Counted from the first letter of the stretch, positions 1 through 11,062 are shown. The stretch is DNA of 64,000 nucleotides from Mycoplasmopsis opalescens ATCC 27921 (GCF_000712185.1 NZ_JOOB01000011.1:1-64000), one strand, 5' to 3'. The notes: generated by a model from the letters alone, not told the origin. Numbers and translations: made by a program.

Positions 1-1016
1 GTAGGTATTGTTGAGTTAGACCCTAAATCCATTATGTTATCTTGAATATTCTTTAATGAATTAAATAAAAAGAATGGATTAATAAATATCTTCAAATCTA
101 ACGAAAAACACTTGTCATTAAGATAAAATTTAACTGGAATATATGAAACCCAGCCACATTTCCCGGCTCTTGCGATAGTAATAGTGTTTTCTAATCTATT
201 GTATTCAGTATGGTAACCCATAATATCCACACCACCTGAAATTATTGGAAAACCTTTTTTAGATGATTGAAAAACAGTTATAACTCTACCGGTTGAAAAA
301 TTGGTTACATCCCCTAACCTTTTTAGTTCTCAAGCGTAAGTAAATCCGGCAAACCGAATTGATGGAATATTTGAGCCCTCAACCGGAAACATTTTCTCTA
401 GTAAAGTTTGCTTGATTTTTTTGAGCGCAGTTATCTTGCTTTGATGTAGTTTTAGTAGTGAATCAAGGGTTGAGAATGTCTGAGCTATTTTGTTTTGTTC
501 GGGGAGTTGAGTGAATAAAACTGGTAGCTTTTTAAATGATTGCTGATTTATATTAAATCTTGATATTCCTTGAGCTTCCCTAATTGCAAATGTTCTAAAA
601 TACATTGATCTAAAATATCATGCTAAGTACTTGGCGCAATAGTTTCGGATATTTTTAAATCTAGCACAAATACAAAAACTATTGAAATAGATGTATTTAT
701 CTTTAATTTCTTCACAAACTACAGAAGAAATTCCAGCTTCCTCTGGAGTTTCGGAAGATATTGTTAAAAGCACATCACCAAATTTTATGTTGTTTTGATT
801 TCTTCTATTATTGAATTTTCTTAATATTGATAAGTCAACTATAGGATTATTGAAAACATTTAAATAGTCAATATATTCATCAGAACCAGAAAGAAAATCG
901 TTTTTTGATACACTACTTAAGCCATTAATAAAATCAGCCTCATCCCCCAACCTTTTTAATTCTCAAGCATCAACAAACCCTTTAAATCTAATTTTTGGCT
1001 TCAATTCATTACTCAT
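1..1016 (-). CDS. hsdS: Type I restriction-modification specificity subunit HsdS (partial, 3' end outside window)
   Basis: Type I R-M systems use HsdS to choose the DNA target of the HsdM/HsdR complex. The ATG at 1016 opens a frame with UGA-Trp codons at 963-961, 620-618 and 332-330. Two target-recognition half-domains are visible, each introduced by a similar motif (RFKGFVDAWELKRLGD near residue 9 and RFAGFTYAWELKRLGD near residue 221). They are separated by the conserved helical spacer (QNKIAQTFSTLDSLLKLHQSKI and following). About 338 codons lie in the window and the second recognition domain is cut by the window edge. No hsdM or hsdR is visible, so it may be a solitary or cassette hsdS. 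The two nearly identical introductory segments are candidate recombination points. Family assignment is secure; the specificity is unknown. Confidence 0.9.
310..337. repeat. Intragenic hsdS repeat, copy A
   Basis: About 27 bp nearly identical to 943-969 (two mismatches seen by eye), encoding the WELKRLGD motif before the second recognition domain. Such repeats often serve as crossover points for exchanging hsdS domains. Confidence 0.7.
943..969. repeat. Intragenic hsdS repeat, copy B
   Basis: Partner of the repeat at 310-337, encoding WELKRLGD before the first recognition domain. Same orientation, about 630 bp apart. Confidence 0.7.
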
Positions 1017-1110
1017 ATTTTGCCCCTTAATACTAATATTTATAATTATATTAAAATAAATATATTCATTTTAAATAACGTAATGAATTTTTAAAAATTT
1101 CAAATAGCAA

Positions 1111-1153
1111 ACAAAATGGATGCCTCCTGTAAAATACAGGAAAACATCCATTT
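1111..1153 (-). terminator. Long hairpin terminator downstream of pgk
   Basis: Outer stem 1114-1122 with 1145-1153 and inner stem CCTGTA/TACAGG (1126-1131 with 1135-1140). On the minus strand it is followed by a T-rich tail. It lies 65 bases after the pgk stop. Confidence 0.75.
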
Positions 1154-1217
1154 GTGTTGCCTAATTAATAAATTTGTGTCCATGATTCTGGGTACATATC
1201 ATTTTTAGCTACTTTTT

Positions 1218-2405
1218 TTATAAATTTTGAATTGTATCAAACCCTGGCAATGTTTTTCCTTCTAAAAATTCTAAGCTAGCACCACCGCCTGTTGATATGT
1301 GTGAAAAATATTGCTCCATTTTTAGTTTTTGAATTGCAGCTACACTGTCTCCACCGCCAACAATAGTATAAGCTTGATTTTCTTTAGCTAATGCATTGGC
1401 TATTGCTAATGTTCCAGCTGCATAATTATTAAATTCTGTAACTCCCATAGGTCCATTTCATACTACTGTTTTAACATTTTTTAATGTTTTGGTAAATAAG
1501 TCGATACTTTGAGGACCTAAATCTAGCGCCATAAAATTATCGTCTATGTTGGCATCGTTAGTATATTTGGGATCAGTATCGGCAAATTCTTCACTTATAG
1601 CATGATCAACCGGTAAGATAACTTTATCACGGTATTTAGCTAAAAAATCTGTAGCAAAGGCTAAAAAGTCATCTTCAACTAATGATTTACCTACCTTATA
1701 TCCTTGTGATTTTAAAAATGTGTATGCCATACCTCCGCCGATAATGATCTTATCCACTAAAGTAACTAAATGTTCTAAGACTTTAATTTTATCGCTAACC
1801 TTTGCACCTCCAATTATTGCAATGTAAGGTTTTTCAGGATTAACAAGCGCTTTCGAAAGGGCACTAGTTTCTTTAGCTATTAAATAACCAATTGCGCTTT
1901 CTGAAATATGCTTAGCAATTCCAACATTTGAAGCATGAGCTCTATGTGCTGTACCGAAAGCATCATTAATAAAAACATCCCCCAAAGAAGCTCAATAAGC
2001 TCCTAATTCATCACTATTTTTACTTTCAGCTTTATTATTCAAATCTTCATAGCGTGTATTTTGAACTAAAATAACTTCGCCATAATTCATATTTTTAATA
2101 GCATTTTCAAGCTTTTGACCTCTAGTTTCATTGACAAAAGTCACTTGATTTTTTAAATGTTTAGCTAACTCCAATGCGACAGGCTCTAAATTATTTTTTT
2201 CTTTATCTGCTTCTTCTTTAATTCTGCCAAGATGCGAAAATAAAACTAATTTAACTTTACTTTCTAGCGCTTTTTTAATTGTTGGTAAAGCCGCTAAAAT
2301 CCTTTTATTCGATGTAATTTTGCCTTCTTTAATTGGAACATTAAAATCAACTCTCATTAGTACAGTTTTATTATCTAGTTTTAAATTATCAATAGTTTCC
2401 TTCAT
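1218..2405 (-). CDS. pgk: Phosphoglycerate kinase
   Basis: Cytoplasmic glycolytic enzyme that transfers phosphate from 1,3-bisphosphoglycerate to ADP, making ATP. The 395-residue frame is typical in length and is continuous when the UGA codons near 1992 and 1458 are read as Trp. Landmarks are the N-terminal substrate loop ([12 protein letters not shown], about residue 22), the HRAHASNVG segment, WNGPMGV, and the C-terminal nucleotide loop GGGDSVAAI. The ATG at 2405 follows an AAAGGAG ribosome site. It is divergent from ligA across a 149-bp gap and appears monocistronic with its own terminator. Confidence 0.97.
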
Positions 2406-2525
2406 ATTTACTCCTTTAATATAATAATTATATTATTAAGCATTATTTATTATTTTGATTAGCTTAAAAAATGGAAAAAATGTGGAAATAATTCACTAAT
2501 TTCGAGCTAATTTTTCTAGATTTTA

Positions 2526-2531
2526 TATAAT
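2526..2531 (+). promoter_or_regulatory. Likely -10 box (TATAAT) for ligA
   Basis: A perfect TATAAT lies 23 bases before the ligA ATG, in the gap divergent from pgk. No convincing -35 is visible, which is usual in mycoplasmas. A GAGGTG ribosome site precedes the start codon. Confidence 0.6.
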
Positions 2532-2554
2532 GCAATTACAAAAAATGAGGTGTT

Positions 2555-4543
2555 ATGAATCGCAATGAAGCGCAAAAAAGAATTAAAACATTAAATGTTT
2601 TAATAAATAAATATAACCGTGAATACTATATTGATGATAATCCTTCGATTAGTGACAATGAATATGATAAATTGCTGCTTGAATTAGAAAATTTAGAAAA
2701 GATTTATCCAGAATTTGCCTTAAGGCAATCAACAAATGAAGTCGGCGCTGGTAAATTAATTTGAGATCAAAAATTTAGCAAATTTGTACATGCCTACCCT
2801 ATGTTATCCTTAGCTAAGGCGTACAATTATGATGAAGTAGAAAGGTTTGTAAATAATATTGAAAACAGTGTTCCTTTAGATGAAATTAATTTTATTTTAG
2901 AGCCAAAAATTGATGGTCTTTCAATCGCATTGCACTATAACAAAGGCTTTTTGGTAAAAGCCGTTACCCGTGGCAATGGTGTTGAAGGTGAAGATGTAAC
3001 AGAAAATATTTTTATGTTGCAAGATGTTAAAAACAAAATAGCTTTTGATAAAAAAATTGAGATAAGAGGTGAGATATATTTAGCTAAAGACCGCTTCGAA
3101 GAGCTAAATGAACAATTAATTAAAGAGGGCAAAAAACCTTTTGCAAATCCAAGGAATGCTGCTTCGGGAACTCTTAGACAATTGGATGCATCCGTTGTTT
3201 TAGATAGGGGTTTAAGCTTGTTTTTGTATCAAGTTGTTAATCCGCTCGAATATGGACTAAAGACTCAAAAAGAGGTATTAAATTTCATAGAAAATATGGG
3301 GTTACCTACTACTAAAGTCGCTAAAGTTGTTGAGATAGAAAATCTCTCGAACGAGATTGAAAATTTTGCAGAAGTCAAAGATAATTTCAATTATGCTGTT
3401 GATGGATTAGTTATTAAACTTAATTCTCTTAAATACCACGATGAACTAGGAAGAACAGCCAAATTCCCTAAGCATTCTATTGCATTTAAATATGATGTTG
3501 AAAATGCAGTTAGCACCATAAAGAATATTATTGCAACAGTTGGACGGACTGGGAAAATAACTTATGTTGCTCAACTTGAACCGGTGGAATTAAATCAAAC
3601 AACTGTACGAGCTGCAACCTTACATAATTATGAATTTATAAAAAAGCATAACATTAATATTGGGGATGAGGTCAAGATTGTTAAAGCAGGAGAAATTATT
3701 CCAAAAGTTATAGAGCTAGTTAATAAAAACAGCCAAAACACCTATGCTACAGTAGAATTGTGTCCATCATGTAATCAAAAAATATTTTACATTGGCGATA
3801 ATGTCGACCAATTTTGTATAAATAAACAATGCCCAGAAATGATTATAAATAAACTAGCTCATTTCACAATGAGAAATAGTTTAAACATAGTAGGACTAGG
3901 CTTAAGCACAATAAAAGATTTCTATCGAAATGGTCTAATAAAAAATATTTTAGATATTTTTGAATTAAAAAACAAAAAAGCTGAAATCTTAAAGCTACCT
4001 AGGTTTGCTAATAAAAAAGTTGAAAATCTTCTTAAAAATATTGAAAATAGTAAAAATACACCTTTTTTTCGAGTTTTATATGCACTAGGAATTAGACATA
4101 TTGGTTTAAGAGCTTCGAAGATTATTTCAACTAAATTTAGTAATTTTACTCAGCTACTGGAAGCGGATAATTTAGGTAATATTGCAAAACTTCAAAATAT
4201 TGGTGAAACAATTTTTACATCGCTTACCGAATATTTAAAAAATGACGAAAATCGCTATAATATAGCAATTTTAGACACAATATTTAATTTTAAAAAAACT
4301 ACTAATGCCCTCAAATCCAACAAGTTTGAAAATTTAACTTTTGTAATTACCGGTAAACTCTCTCAACCTAGAGAATATTTTGCTGAACTAATTGAAAATA
4401 ATGGTGGTAAAGTATCCAATTCAGTATCTAAAAAAACTTCTTATTTATTATTCGGTGAAGATTCAGGATCTAAATTATCCAAGGCAAATGAGTTAAGCAT
4501 AAAAATAATTAATGAAGAACAATTATTAGAACTTTTAAAATAA
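2555..4543 (+). CDS. ligA: NAD-dependent DNA ligase
   Basis: Seals nicks in duplex DNA during replication and repair, using NAD+ to form an enzyme-adenylate. The 662-residue protein has the standard LigA order: N-terminal Ia domain (YYIDDNPSISDNEYD), adenylation domain with the KIDG motif (active Lys at about residue 118), OB fold, four-Cys zinc finger (CPSC...C...C, about residues 405-430), helix-hairpin-helix region, and a C-terminal BRCT domain (FVITGKLSQPREYF onward). One UGA-Trp at 2762-2764 lies between the Ia and adenylation domains. tpiA follows 43 bp downstream on the same strand and may be co-transcribed. Confidence 0.97.
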
Positions 4544-4586
4544 GAATGGAATTGTGGTATTATTTCCATATAAGTGGAGGAGAAAA

Positions 4587-5363
4587 ATGAATAAAATTAT
4601 TATTGCAAACTGAAAAATGAATAAAACATTCACAGAAAGTATGGAATTTTTAACCCAAGCATGTAAATTAATAAAAGATAGAATGGCTAAAGATAAAGAA
4701 TATGCTAAAAATGTAAAAAATAATGTAATTGGTATTGCAATGCCTTTTACAAATCTATCAACTTTTTTACCTTTTGAAGGAGATAAAGATTTTCCTATAA
4801 TGCCTGTAGCACAGGATATTTCATTATATGACCAAGGGGCATATACAGGAGAAATATCAGCTAAAATGCTTGTTGATTTAGGGATTAAATATGTTATTGT
4901 AGGCCATTCTGAAAGAAGAAGATACCAAGGAGAAACAGATAAAATAGTTAATTTAAAAGCTAAGAAAGCAATTGAGTACGGTTTAATCCCTATCGTATGT
5001 GTGGGTGAAGAGTTAGAAGATTATGAAAAACACTTATCTAAAGAAGTTGTAAAACAAAGAACAATTAACTCGCTTTTTGGTCTTGATTTGGATAAACTTA
5101 TTTTGAGCTATGAACCTGTTTGAGCTATGGGAACGGGGCATTGTGCTTCGAGAGAATGGGTTGAAGAGATGACTGCATTTATAAAAGAAATAACTTCTCC
5201 TAATTTGCATATTATGTATGGTGGTAGTGTTTCGCTTAAAACTAATGAGGAATTATCGCAAATCGTTCCTAATGACGGATTTTTAATTGGTAACTGCACC
5301 CTAGATTTAAATAATTTTGTTGAAATAATTGGAACTAAATTTAAACATAAAGAAGATAAATAA
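4587..5363 (+). CDS. tpiA: Triosephosphate isomerase
   Basis: Interconverts dihydroxyacetone phosphate and glyceraldehyde 3-phosphate in glycolysis. The start is ATG 4587, after GTGGAGGAG, which gives the canonical N-terminus NWKMN with catalytic Lys. An ATG at 4617 would omit this motif. Catalytic His lies in IVGHSERR and catalytic Glu in SYEPVWAMGTG; UGA codes Trp in both NWKMN and EPVWA. The phosphate loop MYGGSVS is near the C-terminus. At 258 residues the length is typical. Confidence 0.97.
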
Positions 5364-5366
5364 TTC

Positions 5367-5390
5367 AAAGAGTATTTACTGCTCTTTTTA
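5367..5390 (+). terminator. Rho-independent terminator after tpiA
   Basis: AAAGAG (5367-5372) pairs with CTCTTT (5382-5387) and is followed by a short T/A-rich tail, directly after the tpiA stop. Confidence 0.6.
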
Positions 5391-5452
5391 ATTTAAATTA
5401 AAGAAAGATCATTAAAAGCCTATGTCTTAAGCTTAATTTTTCTCTTTTGTAA

Positions 5453-5458
5453 TATAAT
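5453..5458 (+). promoter_or_regulatory. -10 box for the riboswitch-led surface-protein unit
   Basis: TATAAT six bases before the P1 strand of the TPP aptamer. The context (TATAAT, short A/T spacer, TAGACAAGGG) is almost the same as at the second riboswitch on the minus strand. Confidence 0.65.
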
Positions 5459-5464
5459 TTATTA

Positions 5465-5578
5465 GACAAGGGTGCTGTAAAAGGCTGAGATTATACCGAA
5501 AAGCAGATCATGGTAATTCATGCGTGGCTTAAATATTGAATTTAAAAATATCCCCTTGTCGTAGAGGATATTTTTAAT
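5465..5578 (+). promoter_or_regulatory. TPP riboswitch (THI-box) upstream of LRR lipoprotein genes
   Basis: Thiamine pyrophosphate aptamer. The P1 strands GACAAGGG (5465-5472) and CCCTTGTC (5553-5560) are exactly complementary. Between them are the conserved GGCTGAGA element, an ACC, a CAGATC element (GATC core), and GGTAAT...GCG. The expression platform is a 10-bp hairpin, AAAAATATCC (5544-5553) with GGATATTTTT (5566-5575), whose loop contains the 3' P1 strand. P1 and the hairpin therefore compete for the same segment. The hairpin looks like a weak terminator 55 bases before the LRR gene start. Whether TPP turns expression on or off cannot be decided from sequence alone. Confidence 0.88.
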
Positions 5579-5629
5579 TATTTTGTGATTTTAGAACAAA
5601 ATAATATTTATTCCTCATTAAGGATAATG

Positions 5630-7927
5630 ATGAAAACTAAAAAAATATATAGGAATTTAATGCTTTGTTCATCAATTTTTGGGACTGCTTTATTATCAGT
5701 TTCATGTTCTAAAAATGAATTAAGTTTTAAAGAAATTAAAAATAATCTTGCATTTATAGAGGCAAGAGATTTTTTAGATGTATCAAGAGATAAGATTGAT
5801 GAATTCAAAAAAGATTTGGATTTATATGAAAAATCTACAAAAAATGATAAAAATTTGAATGAATTAAGACAAAAATATCGAGAACTTAAGAAATATGCTG
5901 AACAGAAAGAAGATGAATATTTATCTTCTTTGGCAGGTTATGAAGTCATAGATGCAAATATAAATAAAATTAATGATACAAAAGATTATGAACTAGATAA
6001 AACAAAAACTGAAAAAATGTTTTCTAAAGATTCAATGGAAATTAAAATTCCACACAACTTTACAGTAATAAAAGATAATGCTTTTGAAGGTTATTATAAT
6101 TTAGAGAAACTAATATTACATGATGATCTAGTTTATATTGGTAAAAATAATTTTAATAATTCGCAAATTACACAAATCACTTTACCCAAGAAAATCAAAA
6201 CTTTAGGAGGCTTTGCTAATACTAATATTGCAAAAATAGAGTTAGCTGAATCTATAGAGGAGATATTGGAAGGAACTTTAGATAATTCAAAAATAACTAA
6301 TTTATATTTACCGAAAAAAATAAAAAAACTTGGTGGTTTTGCTAAAACATCTATAAGAGAGCTGAATTTGCCGGATGGCCTGCAAAAAATTTTACCATGC
6401 TCTTTTGATTCAACATTAATTAAGAGCTTAAAATTAAATAATGAATTAATAGAACTTGCCGGTTTTAATAATACTCCAATTAATAATATTGTTTTTAATA
6501 ACAAATTAGAAAAAATACTACCCAATAGTTTTGAAAACATAAAAATAAAAGAGTTAAATCTTCCTAGTTCAATCAGATTTTTAGGAGGATTTAATCGTTC
6601 CTCATTGAGCAGCGTCGATATTCCGGAGGGTGTAGAGGAACTATATGGAGACGCCTTTAATAGGAGTGAAAATTTGATGCAGGTCAACCTTCCAAACTCA
6701 TTAAAAACATTAGGCGGTTTTGCTTATACTGGTGTAGTTAGCTTGAATTTACCTCAAAATTTAGAAAAAATATTACCTAAATCATTTGATAATACATTGA
6801 TATCAGATATTAATCTACCAATAAAATTAAAATACTTAGGTGGTTTTGCCAATACTTTGATAACTGAAGTAGATCTACCTGAAAGTCTAAGAGTAATATA
6901 TGCTAACACATTGGATAAAAATATTGAGAATATCAAAATAGTTAGGTCACTAAAATTACCATCTAAATTACAAGCTTTTGGTGGATTTAAAAATTGAAAT
7001 ATTAAATCAATCAATCTTCCAGAATCATTAATTCATATTTTTCCAAACACACTAGATGAGGCTGAAATTAGAGAAATTTTATTACCAAAAAATTTAGCTA
7101 GTTTTGGTGGTTTTGCAGGAAGCAAAATCACAAATATAGCTTTGCCTAAAAATTTAAAAGTTATTTGAGCTAACACTTTAGATAGAACCAACATAAAAGA
7201 AATCGAATTACCTGAAACATTAAAAACACTTGGTGGATTTGCAAAAACCAATATAAATAAAGTTAGCCTTCCCAAGGCTTTACAGGTTATATATGAAAAA
7301 TCTTTTGATAAAACTAAAATCGAAAATTTAAAATTACCTAATCAATTGATTAAATTTGGAGGTTTTGCTCATACATTAATTAAAAGCATAGATCTCCCTA
7401 ATTCAATAAGGATTATTTACCCAAATACACTGTATGAAGCACATTTGAGTCAATTAATTCTCCCTGAAAATCTTGAAATATTAGCTGGTTTTGGCGGAAA
7501 AAACAACACTATTAATAATCTTAAAATTCCTAATAAAGTTAAAAAAATTCTCAATGATGCGTTTAATTTCAACCAACATATATTAAAAATTAATATACCT
7601 GAAGGAGTGATTGATGCACAAGGTTTTAATTCTACAAGAGTCCAACAATTAACGTTGCCTAAAGGCCTAATTAAAATCGGTGGCTTTAATCAATCTTTTG
7701 TTAATGAAATTGACTTGCCCGATTCGCTAGAAAGTTTCGCGGGCTTCCATGAAAGTAATATTGAAATTTTGACCTTGCCTAAAAATGTCCAAGAAGCTGA
7801 AATTTCAAAAGCCCATTGAAGTGGATTAATTCAAATAAATATTAAAAGTAAATTTTTAGTTAACAATAAAGAATGAATTCAAGATATAAATAATCAAAAA
7901 ATTTATTATGAAATCCATTTGGATTAG
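5630..7927 (+). CDS. Leucine-rich-repeat (BspA-like) surface lipoprotein, TPP-riboswitch controlled
   Basis: A 765-residue predicted lipoprotein: short basic N-terminus, hydrophobic segment, and lipobox LSVSC with Cys near residue 27. ATG 5630 is chosen because AAGGA lies five bases upstream; ATG 5627 and GTG 5585 are weaker alternatives. After a charged helical segment (residues 30-130), residues about 143-725 are tandem LRRs of the BspA/LRR_5 type. Two unit forms alternate, one ending LGGFAxTxI and the other ILPxSFDxTxI, each followed by LxLPxxL. UGA-Trp codons interrupt simple ORF calls at 6995, 7166 and 7817. BspA-like LRRs commonly bind host proteins; the ligand here is unknown. It is the first gene after the TPP riboswitch, with a second LRR lipoprotein 12 bp downstream. 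Confidence 0.85.
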
Positions 7928-7939
7928 TGAGAGGAAATT

Positions 7940-10195
7940 ATGAAAAAAATTCAAAAACAATTGTTTTACATTTCGCCTTTAGTTGGATTATCCTTAACAG
8001 CTGTTCAATGTTCTATAAATCGTAATAATTTATTAGAGGAAGCTAAAGAAAGACTTTATGATGAAATTCAAAAATTAACCAATAAACGCGGTAAATATAG
8101 ATATGACTATGATAGTGTAGCATTTGACCTATCTACAGTTGTTTTAGACAAAGCTAATAAAGCTTACCATGATGAAAAGGCAACAGTTGAATCTATAAAT
8201 AAAGCGATTGAAGACATAAAAAAATCAGCAAAAGATATTGATAAATACTATAGTTTGACATTGAAACAAAAACAAGATTTATACTATAAAAAATTCATAG
8301 CTAAAGTCCAAGAAGCAGAACAAAAACTTAAAGAACTATCTAAATTTGGCGCTAAAAATTATCTTCGCAATATAATCAACACTGCTAAAAAGTTACAAAA
8401 AAATGATCGCCATTTTTATAAAAAAATTAAAGAGATGACTAGTGTAATCGATGAAAAAATTAATGAAGCACTTGTCCTTGAGAAGAAATCATATGCAGAA
8501 TTATTAGATTTATTTTTAGATAGTGAGTCAAGGATTTTGAGTGAGTTTGAGCAAGAGCACGGAAATAATCCTTTTGCCTTAGATCAACAAGATGTTATTA
8601 GACAACATTTTAATGATGCTAGAGATAAAAAGAACAAAATAAACGAAGAAAAAGATTTTGAACAAATTGAAATTGAGTTGTTTAATAAAATTAATGAAAC
8701 TATAGAATTTGCTAATAAAACTGCATTAACAAGGAATAACGCAAAAAAACAATATGATTTCAACGATAAAGAAATTACAATATCAAAAGAAACTAAATAT
8801 ATTCAATTTGAAGTTTTAAAAGACTATGAAAATTTAGAAAAAATTAATTTTGAAGCAGATTCAACCCTTGAGTCGATTGGTCATAATGCTTTTGATAATA
8901 CAGCCATAAATGAGCTAAATTTACCTCAATCACTTAAATTTATTAGTGGATTTAATAATATACGAATCAAAAAGCTAATATTATCAGAAAATGTCACACA
9001 TATAAATTATGGTTTTAATGAAAATTTTGAGCTTGAAGAAGTTAAACTGAATAATAATTTAGTTGAAGTTAGGGGCTTTAATTTTACAAAACTTAATAAG
9101 ATTGATTTACCCGAATCTTTAATTGTTTTCGATGGTTTTAGAGAAGCTAAAATAAAAAATATAACACTAAATAAAAACTTAAAAACATTTTTAACTAAGC
9201 TTCCAGAATTAGAAACGTTAACCTTACCTGCTAATATCGATTTAGATTTAATCACAAATGATAATAATGCAAAACATGGGATATTAATTTCAAAAGCAGC
9301 TTTTAAAAATCTTAAGAAAATATATGTTTCTAGTGAAGAACAAAAAGTGAAGCTACAAAAAAAATTAAATGGTAATATCAAAATAGTTAAACAATCTGAT
9401 ATTGAAGAAAAAATTAAATTATTACAAGACAAAAACAATGAAAAAATATCAGATATAAATAACAATTTAAACAAAGCAAAAAAATTCTTATTTGATGCAT
9501 ATACAGATGTTTTGGCCACGATTGAAAACGATAAAAAGGATGAATTTATTAAAAATAATCAATGAATAGAAACTTTGGATTTTGATTTTCTTTGAACTAT
9601 TAAAGATAAATATCATTATGAATCAATAATCGAAAAAGGCAAAAATAATGCTAAAAAACTTAATAAAGAAAATGAGTTCGATGATGTAATAAGACAAATT
9701 GATTATTCGATTATTTTTGAAGAAATAGCAAAAAATAAAATTTCAATTAATGAACATAAAAATATTCTAAAAAAATATCAAGAAATTGTCAAAAATGCTG
9801 AATATTATAACCAATATCTTTTCTACATAGCTCAGGTAAAAGTTTTAAATAAATATCATAAATTAACTGAAAAAAGTAAAGAAAATATTAAAAAAACTAT
9901 CAAAATAGAAGCAAATAAGAGCGATAATGATGTCATTAATTCAATTGAAAAATTTATTTATAATAATAAATTTAATATTAATGATAATTTAGATAAGACT
10001 GATGAAAAAATCAATAATTTAATTGCTCTAATAACTGATATTGGTTTTGAATTAACTAATGTAAATATTGCTAATGATGAGGAAATTTTAAATGAAGACA
10101 AAATAAAAGAAGAATTTGAGCTTGAAAAAAATAAATATGAAAATAGTAAAAAGGATGATGAATGAAACGATATAATCGAAGTAAAATTAGACTAA
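7940..10195 (+). CDS. Second LRR lipoprotein with coiled-coil flanks
   Basis: A 751-residue predicted lipoprotein (lipobox TAVQC, Cys near residue 24; strong GAGAGGAAA ribosome site). The N-terminal third is helical and charged, including a FIVAR-like segment. Residues about 292-450 hold a shorter set of the same LRRs as the preceding gene (FISGFNNIRIKKL, VRGFNFTKLNKIDLPESL). The C-terminal third is Lys/Glu/Asn-rich and probably coiled coil. UGA-Trp codons occur at 9563 and later. The last 34 bases overlap the signal-peptide remnant at 10162, indicating that an S41-type lipoprotein gene once followed directly. Probably co-transcribed with the upstream gene. Function unknown beyond a likely surface-binding role. 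Confidence 0.82.
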
Positions 10196-10263
10196 ATTTA
10201 TTTACTTTTCCGGCTTAACTTGTTATGTTTTTCTCTCTGCTACAGTAGTTTTATGTGCAAAGA
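10152..10263 (+). repeat. Direct repeat, left copy, flanking the inserted gene
   Basis: About 110 bp nearly identical to 11063-11176, with a handful of substitutions and a one-base deletion. It spans the junction between the LRR lipoprotein 3' end and the start of an S41-type lipoprotein gene. Confidence 0.85.
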
Positions 10264-10280
10264 GATTAAAAATTTTTTAG
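10162..10280 (+). pseudogene. Truncated, frameshifted 5' remnant of the S41-type lipoprotein gene
   Basis: Starts ATG AAA CGA TAT like the intact gene at 11073. A one-base loss in the run before position 10216 creates a stop after 18 codons. In the shifted frame the rest of the signal peptide is still readable (LTCYVFLSATVVLC), ending at TAG 10278-10280. It is the duplicated signal-peptide end of the downstream lipoprotein and cannot yield a functional product. Confidence 0.8.
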
Positions 10281-10300
10281 AAAACTTTGAAGGATGAAAT

Positions 10301-11056
10301 ATGATAGATAAAAAAGCTAAAAGATTGTTTTTAAAATATATGGAAAATGAGCCAAGTTTAAATATTGAAGAAGTAGAATATATAAAAGAAAAAGCTTTAC
10401 TTAGAGAAAATATAGTTATTACAGAAAAGGAATTTATTGATATTCTTGAAAAAATATTTTTAAAAGTTTCTTTAGAAGAGGTAGCTAATGCCTTTTTATA
10501 TAGCCTATCAACTAGAGATTTAGATTATAGATATATTTTACCTTCATATATTTATGCAAGAAGTTGACTAAAACATGATAAAGGGAAAGAATATAAAGTT
10601 CCAAAAGAAATTACTGCTACATTTTTTAATTGGGTAAGATATTATAGTGGTGGAATTTGGGGTGAGATTGCTAAACCTTATTATTATTTATCTGAATTTT
10701 TAAATATGGAGAAAAAAACTCCAAAAGAAGAAGATTATGAAATTTTAAAGAAAATTTTATTCTTTGTAGATAATTTTGAAGAAACGAAAACAGCAACTAT
10801 GTTAAGAAATGAATTAGCTAAAGAAAAACTATTTCCATCAAATAAAGATGAAGTTACTGGCTTATTAGAAACTTTAGGAATATGTGGAATTTTAGAAACA
10901 AAAGAACATAAAGGCTTCTGGGATAACTTTACTCCAAAATTTGAGAGAGATTCGGGGGATTTAAGGCAATATTTTTCATATCCATTTCATTGGTGGAAAG
11001 GGAAAGATAGGGTAAACTATGAAAATGTAAAAAAAATTTTTAAAATAACAGTTTAG
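10301..11056 (+). CDS. Unrecognised 251-residue protein, likely horizontally acquired
   Basis: Not recognised with confidence. The protein is soluble, without signal peptide or membrane segment, and rich in Tyr, Trp and charged residues. Its C-terminus contains LLETLGICGILETKEHKGF and PFHWWKGKDRVN, which look like conserved motifs of a globular family. Start ATG 10301 follows AAGGATG. Five of its six Trp codons are UGG and only one (10565-10567) is UGA, opposite to most genes here, which suggests origin in a bacterium with the standard code. It sits between two about 110-bp direct repeats that split a lipoprotein operon. Possible roles such as defence or toxin are speculation. Confidence 0.7.
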
Positions 11057-11062
11057 AAAATT

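Noticed and set aside
1165-1217. Short open stretch downstream of pgk encoding a protein-like tail ([13 protein letters not shown])
   Set aside because: No start or ribosome site. It is in another frame than the pgk stop and too short. The pgk protein already ends at a typical C-terminus.
6133-7275. Long open frames on the minus strand opposite the LRR gene
   Set aside because: They mirror the repeat structure of the plus-strand LRR gene, lack ribosome sites and resemble no protein family.
10301-11056. Transposon or prophage insertion as source of the 251-codon gene
   Set aside because: No transposase, integrase or terminal inverted repeats. The flanking repeats are duplicated host gene sequence rather than short target duplications.
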